64,000 nucleotides of DNA from Fasciola hepatica. Its lineage: Eukaryota > Platyhelminthes > Trematoda > Plagiorchiida > Fasciolidae. Both the position numbers and the translations under genes were made by a program. The stretch is from positions 2,728,001-2,792,000 of the forward strand of contig CANUEZ040000206.1 of NCBI GenBank assembly GCA_948099385.1, in the 5' to 3' direction. Shown piece by piece: positions 12,692 to 25,825 of the stretch. Each line of letters opens with the position of its first letter. Position 1 is the first letter of the stretch. The notes below the pieces were generated by a model that saw only the letters and a list, made by a program, of their open reading frames with translations, was not told where the DNA came from and ran no database searches.

Positions 12692-15657
12692 GGCATTCCC
12701 TTATGAACAATCCCCACACAGATTGCTCATACAATGCAATAGAGCAGTAGCAGAGTAGATTTGTATAATATGATTCTCCATGCAGCTTGACCACGGAAGT
12801 GACCATTGAAAATGATGGAAGCACTGTACAGCTGTTTGATCCGCTAAGGGAATGATGAGCATTGCACATGGACAGAGCCCACTCGGAGACACGAACAAGG
12901 GTTGGGGTGAACGAATGTCAGTCGAACACCCAAACCACAAGGCTATCCGATATGGGTCTGAACGCTTTGTTCAACATATACACTACATGATATAGCACAA
13001 TCCCCAAATTGGCTTCGGCTTTCGCTTTCGCTTTCAACGGTAACCACCAAATTCTCGCACACCGATCCAATCCTATGTTCCATCACTTCTCTATTTATGG
13101 GCCTAAGTAAAACCAAGGCATTCCCTTATGAACAATCCACACAGATTGCTCATACAATGCAATAGAGCAGTAGCAGAGTAGATTTGTATAATATGATTCT
13201 CCATGCAGCTTGACCACGGAACTGACCATTGAAAATTATGGAAGCACTGTACAGCTGTTTGATCCGCTAAGGGAATCATGAGCATTGCACATGGACAGAG
13301 CCCACTCGGAGACACGAACAAGGGTTGGGGTGAACGAATGTCAGTCGAACACCCAAACCACAACGCTATCCGATATGGGTCTGAACGCTTTGTTCAACAT
13401 ATACACTACATGATATAGCACAATCCCCAAATTGGCTTCGGCTTTCGCTTTCGCTTTGAACGGTAACAACCAAATTCTCGCACACCGATCCAATCCTATG
13501 TTCCATCACTTCTCTATTTATGGGCCTAAGTAAAACCAAGGCATTCCCTTATGAACAATCCACACAGATTGCTCATACAATGCAATAGAGAAGTAACAGA
13601 GTAGATTTGTATAATATGATTCTCCATGCAGCTTGAACACTGAACTGACCATTGAAAATGATGGAAGCACTGTACAGCTGTTTGATCCGCTAAGGGAATC
13701 ATGAGCATTGCACATGGACAGAGCCCACTCGGAGACACGAACAACGGTTGGGGTGAACGAATGTCAGTCGAACACCCAAACCACAAGGCTATCCGATATG
13801 GGTCTGAACGCTTTGTTCAACATATACACTACTTGATATAGCACAATCCCCAAATTGGCTTCGGCTTTCGCTTTCGCTTTGAGCGGTAACAACCAAATTC
13901 TCGCACACCGATCCAATCCTATGTTCCATCACTTCTCTATTTATGGGCCTAAGTAAAACCAAGGCATTCCCTTATGAACAATCCACTCAGATTGCTCATA
14001 CAATGCAATAGAGCAGTAGCAGAGTAGATTTGTATAATATGATTCTCCATGCAGCTTGACCACGGAACTGACCATTGGAAATTATGGAAGCACTGTACAG
14101 CTGTTTGATCCGCTAAGGGAATCATGAGCATTGCACATGGACAGAGCCCACTCGGAGACACGAACAAGGGTTGGGGTGAACGAATGTCAGTCGAACACCC
14201 AAACCACAAGGCTATCCCATATGGGTCTGAACGCTTTGTTCAACATATACACTACATGATATAGCACAATCCCCAAATTGGCTTCGGCTTTCGCTTTCGC
14301 TTTGAACGGTAACAACCAAATTCTCGCACACCGATCCAATCCTATGTTCCATCACTTCTCTATTTATGGGCCTAAGTAAAACCAAGGCATTCCCTTATGA
14401 ACAATCCACACAGATTGCTCATACAATGCAATAGAGCAGTAGCAGAGTAGATTTGTATAATATGATTCTCCATGCAGCTTGAACACTGAACTGACCTTTG
14501 AAAATTATGGAAGCACTGTACAGCTGTTTGATCCGCTAAGGGAATGATGAGCATTGCACATGGACAGAGCCCACTCGGAGACACGAACAAGGGTTGGGGT
14601 GAACGAATGTCAGTCGAACACCCAAACCACAAGGCTATCCCATATGGGTCTCAACGCGTTGATCAACATATACACTACATGATATAGCACAATCCCCAAA
14701 TTGGCTTCGGCTTTCGCTTTCGCTTTCAACGGTAACAACCAAATTCTCGCACACCGATCCAATCCTATGTTCCATCACTTCTCTATTTATGGGCCTAAGT
14801 AAAACCAAGGCATTCCCTTATGAACAATCCACTCAGATTGCTCATACAATGCAATAGAGCAGTAGCAGAGTAGATTTGTATAATATGATTCTCCATGCAG
14901 CTTGACCACGAAACTGACCATTGAAAATTATGGAAGCACTGTACAGCTGTTTGATCCGCTAAGGGAATCATGAGCATTGCACATGGACAGAGCCCACTCG
15001 GAGACACGAACAAGGGTTGGGGTGAACGAATGTCAGTCGAACACCCAAACCACAAGGCTATCCCATATGGGTCTGAACGCTTTGTTCAACATATACACTA
15101 CATGATATAGCACAATACCCTAATTGGCTTCGGCTTTCGCTTTCGCTTTGAACGGTAACAACCAAATTCTCGCACACCGATCCAATCCTATGTTCCATCA
15201 CTTCTCTATTTATGGGCCCAAGTAAAACCAAGGCATTCCCTTATGAACAATCCCCACACAGATTGCTCATACAATGCAATAGAGCAGTAGCAGAGTAGAT
15301 TTGTATAATATGATTCTCCATGCAGCTTGAACACTGAACTGAACATTGAAAATTATGGAAGCACTGTACAGCTGTTTGATCCGCTAAGGGAATCATGAGC
15401 ATTGCACATGGACAGAACCCCACTCGGAGACACGAACAAGGGTTGGGGTGAACGAATGTCAGTCGAACACCCAAACCACAACGCTATCCGATATGGGTCT
15501 GAACGCTTTGTTCAACATATACACTACATGATATAGCACAATCCCCAAATTGGCTTCGGCTTTCGCTTTCGCTTTGAACGGTAATAACCAAATTCTCGCA
15601 CACCGATCCAATCCTATGTTCCATCACTTCTCTATTTATGGGCCTAAGTAAAACCAA
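12692..15657 (+). repeat. Seven-monomer higher-order repeat, copy 1
   Basis: Units start at 12692, 13117, 13540, 13963, 14386, 14809 and 15232. Diagnostic variants in order are: gaagtgacc with aatgatgagc and ctttcaacggtaacc; acaacgctatccg; aacaacggttgg with gagcgg; ccattggaaattatgg; gacctttgaaaatt with aatgatgagc. The same order recurs from 15658, at an offset of 2964-2966 bp. Confidence 0.85.
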
Positions 15658-17772
15658 GGCATTCCCTTATGAACAATCCACACAGATTGCTCATACAATG
15701 CAATAGAGCAGTAGCAGAGTAGATTTGTATAATATGATTCTCCATGCAGCTTGACCACGGAAGTGACCATTGAAAATGATGGAAGCACTGTACAGCTGTT
15801 TGATCCGCTAAGGGAATGATGAGCATTGCACATGGACAGAGCCCACTCGGAGACACGAACAAGGGTTGGGGTGAACGAATGTCAGTCGAACACCCAAACC
15901 ACAAGGCTATCCGATATGGGTCTGAACGCTTTGTTCAACATATACACTACATGATATAGCACAATCCCCAAATTGGCTTCGGCTTTCGCTTTCGCTTTCA
16001 ACGGTAACCACCAAATTCTCGCACACCGATCCAATCCTATGTTCCATCACTTCTCTATTTATGGGCCTAAGTAAAACCAAGGCATTCCCTTATGAACAAT
16101 CCACACAGATTGCTCATACAATGCAATAGAGCAGTAGCAGAGTAGATTTGTATAATATGATTCTCCATGCAGCTTGACCACGGAACTGACCATTGAAAAT
16201 TATGGAAGCACTGTACAGCTGTTTGATCCGCTAAGGGAATCATGAGCATTGCACATGGACAGAGCCCACTCGGAGACACGAACAAGGGTTGGGGTGAACG
16301 AATGTCAGTCGAACACCCAAACCACAACGCTATCCGATATGGGTCTGAACGCTTTGTTCAACATATACACTACATGATATAGCACAATCCCCAAATTGGC
16401 TTCGGCTTTCGCTTTCGCTTTCAACGGTAACAACCAAATTCTCGCACACCGATCCAATCCTATGTTCCATCACTTCTCTATTTATGGGCCTAAGTAAAAC
16501 CAAGGCATTCCCTTATGAACAATCCACACAGATTGCTCATACAATGCAATAGAGCAGTAGCAGAGTAGATTTGTATAATATGATTCTCCATGCAGCTTGA
16601 ACACTGAACTGACCATTGAAAATGATGGAAGCACTGTACAGCTGTTTGATCCGCTAAGGGAATCATGAGCATTGCACATGGACAGAGCCCACTCGGAGAC
16701 ACGAACAACGGTTGGGGTGAACGAATGTCAGTCGAACACCCAAACCACAAGGCTATCCGATATGGGTCTGAACGCTTTGTTCAACATATACACTACTTGA
16801 TATAGCACAATCCCCAAATTGGCTTCGGCTTTCGCTTTCGCTTTGAGCGGTAACAACCAAATTCTCGCACACCGATCCAATCCTATGTTCCATCACTTCT
16901 CTATTTATGGGCCTAAGTAAAACCAAGGCATTCCCTTATGAACAATCCACTCAGATTGCTCATACAATGCAATAGAGCAGTAGCAGAGTAGATTTGTATA
17001 ATATGATTCTCCATGCAGCTTGACCACGGAACTGACCATTGGAAATTATGGAAGCACTGTACAGCTGTTTGATCCGCTAAGGGAATCATGAGCATTGCAC
17101 ATGGACAGAGCCCACTCGGAGACACGAACAAGGGTTGGGGTGAACGAATGTCAGTCGAACACCCAAACCACAAGGCTATCCCATATGGGTCTGAACGCTT
17201 TGTTCAACATATACACTACATGATATAGCACAATCCCCAAATTGGCTTCGGCTTTCGCTTTCGCTTTGAACGGTAACAACCAAATTCTCGCACACCGATC
17301 CAATCCTATGTTCCATCACTTCTCTATTTATGGGCCTAAGTAAAACCAAGGCATTCCCTTATGAACAATCCACACAGATTGCTCATACAATGCAATAGAG
17401 CAGTAGCAGAGTAGATTTGTATAATATGATTCTCCATGCAGCTTGAACACTGAACTGACCTTTGAAAATTATGGAAGCACTGTACAGCTGTTTGATCCGC
17501 TAAGGGAATGATGAGCATTGCACATGGACAGAGCCCACTCGGAGACACGAACAAGGGTTGGGGTGAACGAATGTCAGTCGAACACCCAAACCACAAGGCT
17601 ATCCCATATGGGTCTCAACGCTTTGTTCAACATATACAATACATGATATAGCACAATCCCCAAATTGGCTTCGGCTTCCGCTTTGGCTTCCAACGGTAAC
17701 AACCAAATTCTCGCACACCGATCCAATCCTATGTTCCATCACTTCTCTATTTATGGGCCTAAGTAAAACCAA
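15658..17772 (+). repeat. Seven-monomer higher-order repeat, copy 2 (truncated to five units)
   Basis: Units 15658, 16081, 16504, 16927 and 17350 correspond one to one with those of copy 1. The match continues into unit 17350 (gacctttgaaaatt, aatgatgagc, cccatatgggtctc) and is lost near 17620, where copy 1 has cgcgttgatcaac and copy 2 has cgctttgttcaac, then caatacatg and a changed hexamer tract. Small differences elsewhere, such as agaagtaacag (copy 1) against agcagtagcag (copy 2), post-date the duplication. Confidence 0.85.
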
Positions 17773-20700
17773 GGCATTCCCTTATGAACAATCCACACAG
17801 ATTGCTCATACAATGCAATAGAGCAGTAGCAGAGTTGATTTGTATAATATGATTCTCCATGCAGCTTGACCACGGAACTGACCATTGGAAATTATGGAAG
17901 CACTGTACAGCTGTTTGATCCGCTAAGGGAATCATGAGCATTGCACATGGACAGAGCCCACTCGGAGACACGAACAAGGGTTGGGGTGAACGATTGTCAG
18001 TCGAACACCCAAATCACAAGGCTATCCGATATGGATCTCAACGCTTTGTTCAACATATACACTACATGATATAGCACAATCCCCAAATTGGCTTCGGCTT
18101 TCGCTTTCGCTTTGAACGGTAACAACCAAATTCTCGCACACCGATCCAATCCTATGTTCCATCACTTCTCTATTTATGGGCCTAAGTAAAACCAAGGCAT
18201 TCCCTTATGATCAATCCACACAGATTGCTCATACAATGCAATAGAGCAGTAGCAGAGTAGATTTGTATAATATGATTCTCCATGCAGCTTGACCACGGAA
18301 CTGACCATTGGAAATTATGGAAGCACTGTACAGCTGTTTGATCCGCTAAGGGAATCATGAGCATTGCACATGGACAGAGCCCACTCGGAGACACGAACAA
18401 GGGTTGGGGTGAACGATTGTCAGTCGAACACCCAAATCACAAGGCTATCCGATATGGGTCTCAAAGCGTTGATCAACATATACACTACATGATATAGCAC
18501 AATCCCCAAATTGGCTTCGGCTTTCGCTTTCGCTTTGAACGGTAACAACCAAATTCTCGCACACCGATCCAATCCTATGTTCCATCACTTCTCTATTTAT
18601 GGGCCTAAGTAAAACCAAGGCATTCCCTTATGAACAATCCACACAGATTGCTCATACAATGCAATAGAGCAGTAGCAGAGTAGATTTGTATAATATGATT
18701 CTCCATGCAGCTTGACCACGGAACTGACCATTGGAAATTATGGAAGCACTGTACAGCTGTTTGATCCGCTAAGGGAATCATGAGCATTGCACATGGACAG
18801 AGCCCACTCGGAGACACGAACAAGGGTTGGGGTGAACGAATGTCAGTCGAACACCCAAACCACAAGGCTATCCCATATGGGTCTCAACGCTTTGTTCAAC
18901 ATATACACTACATGATATAGCACAATCCCCAAATTGGCTTCGGCTTTCGCTTTCGCTTTGAACGGTAACAACCAAATTCTCGCACACCGATCCAATCTTA
19001 TGTTCCATCACTTCTCTATTTATGGGCCTAAGTAAAACCAAGGCATTCCCTCATGAACAATCCACACAGATTGCTCATACAATGCAATAAAGCAGTAGCA
19101 GAGTAGATTTGTATAATATGATTCTCCATGCAGCTTGACCACGGAACTGACCATTGAAAATTATGGAAGCACTGTACAGCTGTTTGATCCGCTAAGGGAA
19201 TCATGAGCATTGCACATGGACAGAACCCCACTCGCAGACACGAACAAGGGTTGGGGTGAACGATTGTCAGTCGAACACCCAAACCACAAGGCTATCCGAT
19301 ATGGGTCTCAAAGCGTTGTTCAACATATACACTACATGATATAGCACAATCCCCAAATTGGCTTCGGCTTTCGCTTTCGCTTTGAACGGTAACAACCAAA
19401 TTCTCGCACACCGATCCAATCCTATGTTCCATCACTTCTCTATTTATGGGCCTAAGTAAAACCAAGGAATTCTATTATGATCAATCCACACAGATTGCTC
19501 ATACAATGCAATAGAGCAGTAGCAGAGTAGATTTGGATAATATGATTCTCCATGCAGCTTGAACACTGAACTGACCATTGAAAATTATGGAAGCACTGTA
19601 CAGCTGTTTGATCCGCTAAGGGAATCATGAGCATTGAACGTGGACAGAGCCCACACGGGGATACGAACAAAGGTTGGGGTGAACGATTGTCAGTCGAACA
19701 CCCAAACCACAAGGCTATCCGATATGGGTCTCAACGCTTTGTTCAACATATACACTACATGATATAGCACAATCCCCAAATTGGCTTCGGCTTTCGCTTT
19801 CGCTTTGAACGGTAACAACCAAATTCTCGCACACCGATCCAATCCTATGTTCCATCACTTCTCTATTTATGGGCCTAAGTAAAACCAAGGCATTCCCTTA
19901 TGAACAATCCCCACACAGATTGCTCATACAATGCAATAGAGCAGTAGCAGAGTAGATTTGTATAATATGATTCTCCATGCAGCTTGAACACTGAAATGAA
20001 CATTGAAAATTATGGAAGCACTGTACAGCTGTTTGATCCGCTAAGGGAATCATGAGCGTTGCACATGGACAGAGCCCACACGGGGACACGAACAAGGGTT
20101 GGGGTGAACGAATGTTAGTCGAACACCCAAACCACAAGGCTATCCGATATGGGTCTCAACGCTTTGTTCAACAATTACAATACATGATATAACACAATCA
20201 TCAAAATTTCTTTGGCTTTCGCTTTGCCTTTAAACGGTAACAACCAAATTCTTGCACACCGATCCAATCCTATGTTCCATCACTTCTCTATGTATGGGCC
20301 TAAGTAAAACCAAGGCATTGCCTTATGAACAATCCACACAGATTGCTCATACAATGCAATAGAGCAGTAGCAGAGTAGATTTGTATAATATGATTCTCCA
20401 TGCAGCTTGAATACTGAAATGACCATTGAAAATTATGGAAGCACTGTACAGCTGTTTGATCCGCTAAGGGAATCATGAGCATTGCACATGGACAGAACCC
20501 CACTCGGAGACACGAACAAAGGTTGGGGTGAACGAATGTCAGTCGAACACCCAAACCACAGGGCTATCCGATATGGGTCTGAACGCTTTGTTCAACATAT
20601 ACACTACATGATATAGCACAATCCCCAAATTGGCTTCGGCTTTCGCTTTCACTTTGAACGGTAACAACCAAATTCTCGCACACCGATCCAATCCTATGTT

Positions 20701-21583
20701 CCATCACTTCTCTTATTATGGGCCTAAGTAAAACCAAGGCATTCCCTTATGAACAATCCACACAGATCGCTCATACAATGCAATAGAGCAGTAGCAGAGT
20801 AGATTTGTATAATATGATTCTCCATGCAGCTTGAACACTGAACTGACCATTGAAAATTATGGAAGCACTGTACAGCTGTTTGATCCGCTAAGGGAATGAT
20901 GAGCATTGCACATGGACAGAGCACACTCGGAGACACGAACAAGGGTTGGGGTGAACGAATGTCAGTCGAACACCCAAACCACAAGGCTATCCCATATGGG
21001 TCTCAACGCTTTGTTCAACATATACACTACATGATATAGCACAATCCCCAAATTGGCTTCGGCTTTCGCTTTCGCTTTGAACGGTAACAACCAAATTCTC
21101 GCACACCGATCCAATCCTATGTTCCATCACTTCAATATGTACGGGCCTAAGTAAAACCAAGGCATTCCCTTATGAACAATCCACACAGATTGCTCATACA
21201 ATGCAATAGAGCAGTAGCAGAGTAGATTTGTATAATATGATTCTCCATGCAGCTTGAACACTGAACTGACCATTGAAAATTATGGAAGCACTGTACAGCT
21301 GTTTGATCCGCTAAGGGAATCATGAGCATTGCAAATGGACAGAGCCCACTCGGAGACACGAACAAGGGTTGGGGTGAACGAATGTCAATCGAACACCCAA
21401 ACCACAAGGCTATCCGATATGGGTCTCAACGCTTTGTTCAACATATACAATACATGATATAGCACAATCCCCAAATTGGCTTCGGCTTTCGCTTTCGCTT
21501 TGAACGGTAACAACCAAATTCTCGCACACCGATCCAATCCTATGTTCCATCACTTCTCTATTTATGGGCCTTAGTAAAACCAA
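17773..21583 (+). repeat. Irregular zone, monomers 43-51, relatively divergent
   Basis: Units start at 17773, 18196, 18619, 19042, 19466, 19889, 20314, 20738 and 21161. No repeat of unit order is evident, apart from cgattgtcag and aaatcacaagg shared by 17773 and 18196. Private changes are frequent: an EcoRI site in ggaattctattatg (unit 19466), gaacgtggac, ggggatacg, catcgctcat-type changes and tcaatatgtacggg (unit 20738 tail). Such zones are what weak homogenisation would leave. Confidence 0.75.
19889..20313 (+). repeat. Most divergent monomer seen in the window
   Basis: The first half is ordinary, but from about 20170 to 20292 changes cluster: acaattacaatacatg, ataacacaatcatc, aaaatttctttggc, gctttgccttt with aaacgg, cttgcacacc and ctatgtatgggcc. 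The neighbouring monomers do not share most of these. The unit is 425 bp long through the recurrent CC insertion. Confidence 0.85.
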
Positions 21584-24126
21584 GGCATTCCCTTATGAAC
21601 AATCCACACAGATTGCTCATACAATGCAATAGAGCAGTAGCAGAGTAGATTTGTATAATATGATTCTCCATGCAGATTGACCACGGAACTGACCATTGAA
21701 AATTATGGAAGCACTGTACAGCTGTTTGATCCGCTAAGGGAATCATGAGCATTGCACATGGACAGAGCCCACTCGGAGACACGAACAAGGGTTGGGGTGA
21801 ACGAATGTCAGTCGAACACCCAAACCACAAGGCTATCCGATATGGGTCTCAAAGCTTTGTTCAACATATACACTACATGATATAGCACAATCCCCAAATT
21901 GGCTTCGGCTTTCGCTTTCGCTCTGAACGGTAACAACCAAATTCTCGCACACCGATCCAATCCTATGTTCCATCACTTCTCTATGTATGGGCCCAAGTAA
22001 AACCAAAGCATTCCCTTCTGAACAATCCACTCAGATTGCTCATACAATGCAATAGAGCAGTAGCAGAGTAGATTTGTATAATATGATTCTCCATGCAGCT
22101 TGAACACTGAACTGACCATTGAAAATTATGGAAGCACTGTACAGCTGTTTGATCCGCTAAGGGAATCATGAGCATTGCACATGGACAGAGCCCACTCGGA
22201 GACACGAACAAGGGTTGGGGTGAACGAATGTCAGTCAAACACCCAAACCACAACGCTATCCCATATGTGTCTGAACGCTGTGTTCAACGTATACACTACA
22301 TGATATAGCACAATCCCCAAATTGGCTTCGGCTTTCGCTTTCGCTTTGAACGGTAACAACTAAATTCTCGCACACCGATCCAATCTTATGTTCCATCACT
22401 TCTCTATTTATGGGCCTAAGTAAAACCAAGGCATTCCCTTATGATCAATCCCCACTCAGATTGCTCATACAATGCAATAGAGCAGTAGCAGAGTAGATTT
22501 GTATAATATGATTCTCCATGCAGCTTGACCACGGAACTGACCATTGAAAATTATGGAAGCACTGTACAGCTGTTTGATCCGCTAAGGGAATCATGAGCAT
22601 TGCACATGGACAGAGCCCACTCGGAGACACGAACAAGGGTTGGGGTGAACGATTGTCAGTCGAACACCCAAACCACAAGGCTATCCGATATGGGTCTCAA
22701 CGCTTTGTTCAACATATACACTACATGATATAGCACAATCCCCAAATTGGCTTCGGCTTTCGCTTTCGCTTTGAACGGTAACAACCAAATTCTCGCACAC
22801 CGATCCAATCCTATGTTCCATCACTTCTCTATTTATGGGCCTAAGTAAAACCAAGGCATTCCCTTATGAACAATCCACACAGATCGCTCATACAATGCAA
22901 TAGAGCAGTAGCAGAGTAGATTTGTATAATATGATTCTCCATGCAGCTTGAACACTGAACTGACCATTGAAAATTATGGAAGCACTGTACAGCTGTTTGA
23001 TCCGCTAAGGGAATCATGAGCATTGCACATGGACAGAGCCCACTCGGAGACACGAACAAGGGTTGGGGTGAACGAATGTCAGTCGAACACCCAAACCACA
23101 ACGCTATCCGATATGGGTCTCAACGCTTTGTTCAACATATACAATACATGATATAGCACAATCCCCAAATTGGCTTCGGCTTTCGCTTTCGCTTTGAACG
23201 GTAACAACCAAATTCTCGCACACCGATCCAATCCTATGTTCCATCACTTCAATATGTACGGGCCTAAGTAAAACCAAGGCATTCCCTTATGAACAATCCA
23301 CTCAGATTGCTCATACAATGCAATAGAGCAGTAGCAGAGTAGATTTGTATAATATGATTCTCCATGCAGCTTGAACACTGAACTGACCATTGAAAATTAT
23401 GGAAGCACTGTACAGCTGTTTGATCCGCTAAGGGAATCATGAGCATTGCACATAGACAGAGCCCACTCGGAGACACGAACAAGGGTTGGGGTGAACGATT
23501 GTCAGTCGAACACCCAAACCACAAGGCTATCCGATATGGGTCTCAACGCTTTGTTCAACATATACACTACTTGATATAGCACAATCCCCAAATTGGGCTC
23601 GGCTTTCGCTTTCGCTTTGAACGGTAACTACCAAATTCTCGCACACCGATCCAATCCTATGTTCCATCACTTCTCTATTTATGGGCCTAAGTAAAACCAA
23701 GGCATTCCCTTATGAACAATCCCCACACAGATTGCTCATACAATGCAATAGAGCAGTAGCAGAGTAGATTTGTATAATATGATTCTCCATGCAGCTTGAA
23801 CACTGAACTGACCATTGAAAATTATGGAAGCACTGTACAGCTGTTTGATCCGCTAAGGGAATCACGAGCATTGCACATGGACAGAACCCCACTCGGAGAC
23901 ACGAACAAGGGTTGGGGTGAACGAATGTCAGTCGAACACCCAAACCACAAGGCTATCCGATATGGGTCTGAACGCTTTGTTCAACATATACAATACATGA
24001 TATAGCACAATCCCCAAATTGGCTTCGGCTTTCGCTTTCGCTTTGAACGGTAACAACCAAATTCTCGCACACCGATCCAATCCTATGTTCCATCACTTCT
24101 CTATTTATGGGCCCAAGTAAAACCAA
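21584..24126 (+). repeat. Higher-order repeat A-B-C-D-E-F, six-monomer form
   Basis: Units: A 21584 (caaagctttg, cgctctgaacgg, ctatgtatgggccc), B 22007 (caaagcattcccttctg, tgtgtctgaacgctgtgttc), C 22430 (cttatgatcaatcccc, cgattgtcag), D 22855 (cagatcgctc, caatatgtacggg), E 23278 (catagacag, cgattgtcag, attgggctcgg, ggtaactacc) and F 23701 (gacagaaccccactcgg, gggcccaag at its end). The block is followed at once by another A and B. Confidence 0.85.
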
Positions 24127-25825
24127 GGCATTCCCTTATGAACAATCCCCACACAGATTGCTCATACAATGCAATAGAGCAGTAGCAGAGTAGATTTGTA
24201 TAATATGATTCTCCATGCAGCTTGAACACTGAACTGACCATTGAAAATTATGGAAGCACTGTACAGCTGTTTGATCCGCTAAGGGAATCATGAGCATTGC
24301 ACATGGACAGAGCCCACTCGGAGACACGAACAAGGGTTGGGGTGAACGAATGTCAGTCGAACACCCAAACCACAAGGCTATCCGATATGGGTCTCAAAGC
24401 TTTGTTCAACATATACACTACATGATATAGCACAATCCCCAAATTGGCTTCGGCTTTCGCTTTCGCTCTGAACGGTAACAACCAAATTCTCGCACACCGA
24501 TCCAATCCTATGTTCCATCACTTCTCTATGTATGGGCCCAAGTAAAACCAAAGCATTCCCTTCTGAACAATCCACTCAGATTGCTCATACAATGCAATAG
24601 AGCAGTAGCAGAGTAGATTTGTATAATATGATTCTCCATGCAGCTTGAACACTGAACTGACCATTGAAAATTATGGAAGCACTGTACAGCTGTTTGATCC
24701 GCTAAGGGAATCATGAGCATTGCACATGGACAGAGCCCACTCGGAGACACGAACAAGGGTTGGGGTGAACGAATGTCAGTCGAACACCCAAACCACAACG
24801 CTATCCCATATGTGTCTGAACGCTGTGTTCAACGTATACACAACATGATATAGCACAATCCCCAAATTGGCTTCGGCTTTCGCTTTCGCTTTCAACGGTA
24901 ACCACCAAATTCTCGCACACCGATCCAATCCTATGTTCCATCACTTCTCTATTTATGGGCCTAAGTAAAACCAAGGCATTCCCTTATGAACAATCCCCAC
25001 TCAGATTGCTCATACAATGCAATAGAGCAGTAGCAGAGTAGATTTGTATAATATGATTCTCCATGCAGCTTGAACACTGAACTGACCATTGAAAATTATG
25101 GAAGCACTGTACAGCTGTTTGATCCGCTAAGGGAATCATGAGCATTGCACATAGACAGAGCCCACTCGGAGACACGAACAAGGGTTGGGGTGAACGATTG
25201 TCAGTCGAACACCCAAACCACAAGGCTATCCGATATGGGTCTCAACGCTTTGTTCAACATATACACTACTTGATATAGCACAATCCCCAAATTGGGCTCG
25301 GCTTTCGCTTTCGCTTTGAACGGTAACTACCAAATTCTCGCACACCGATCCAATCCTATGTTCCATCACTTCTCTATTTATGGGCCTAAGTAAAACCAAG
25401 GCATTCCCTTATGAACAATCCCCACACAGATTGCTCATACAATGCAATAGAGCAGTAGCAGAGTAGATTTGTATAATATGATTCTCCATGCAGCTTGAAC
25501 ACTGAACTGACCATTGAAAATTATGGAAGCACTGTACAGCTGTTTGATCCGCTAAGGGAATCATGAGCATTGCACATGGACAGAACCCCACTCGGAGACA
25601 CGAACAAGGGTTGGGGTGAACGAATGTCAGTCGAACACCCAAACCACAAGGCTATCCGATATGGGTCTGAACGCTTTGTTCAACATATACACTACATGAT
25701 ATAGCACAATCCCCAAATTGGCTTCGGCTTTCGCTTTCGCTTTCAACGGTAACAACCAAATTCTCGCACACCGATCCAATCCTATGTTCCATCACTTCTC
25801 TATTTATGGGCCCAAGTAAAACCAA
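24127..25825 (+). repeat. Higher-order repeat A-B-E-F, four-monomer form
   Basis: Units A 24127, B 24552, E 24975 and F 25400 carry the same diagnostic variants as in the preceding six-monomer block, but C and D are absent. E here reads aatccccactcag, a form that C has in the longer block. This fits an exchange that removed two monomers and joined the head of a C-like unit to the rest of E. Confidence 0.83.

Noticed and set aside
21584..22006. Possible insertion or transposon end at monomers with unusual junctions (ccttagtaaaacc, cccaagtaaaacc)
   Set aside because: These are single-base variants at the monomer junction; no extra sequence, target-site duplication or terminal repeat is present.
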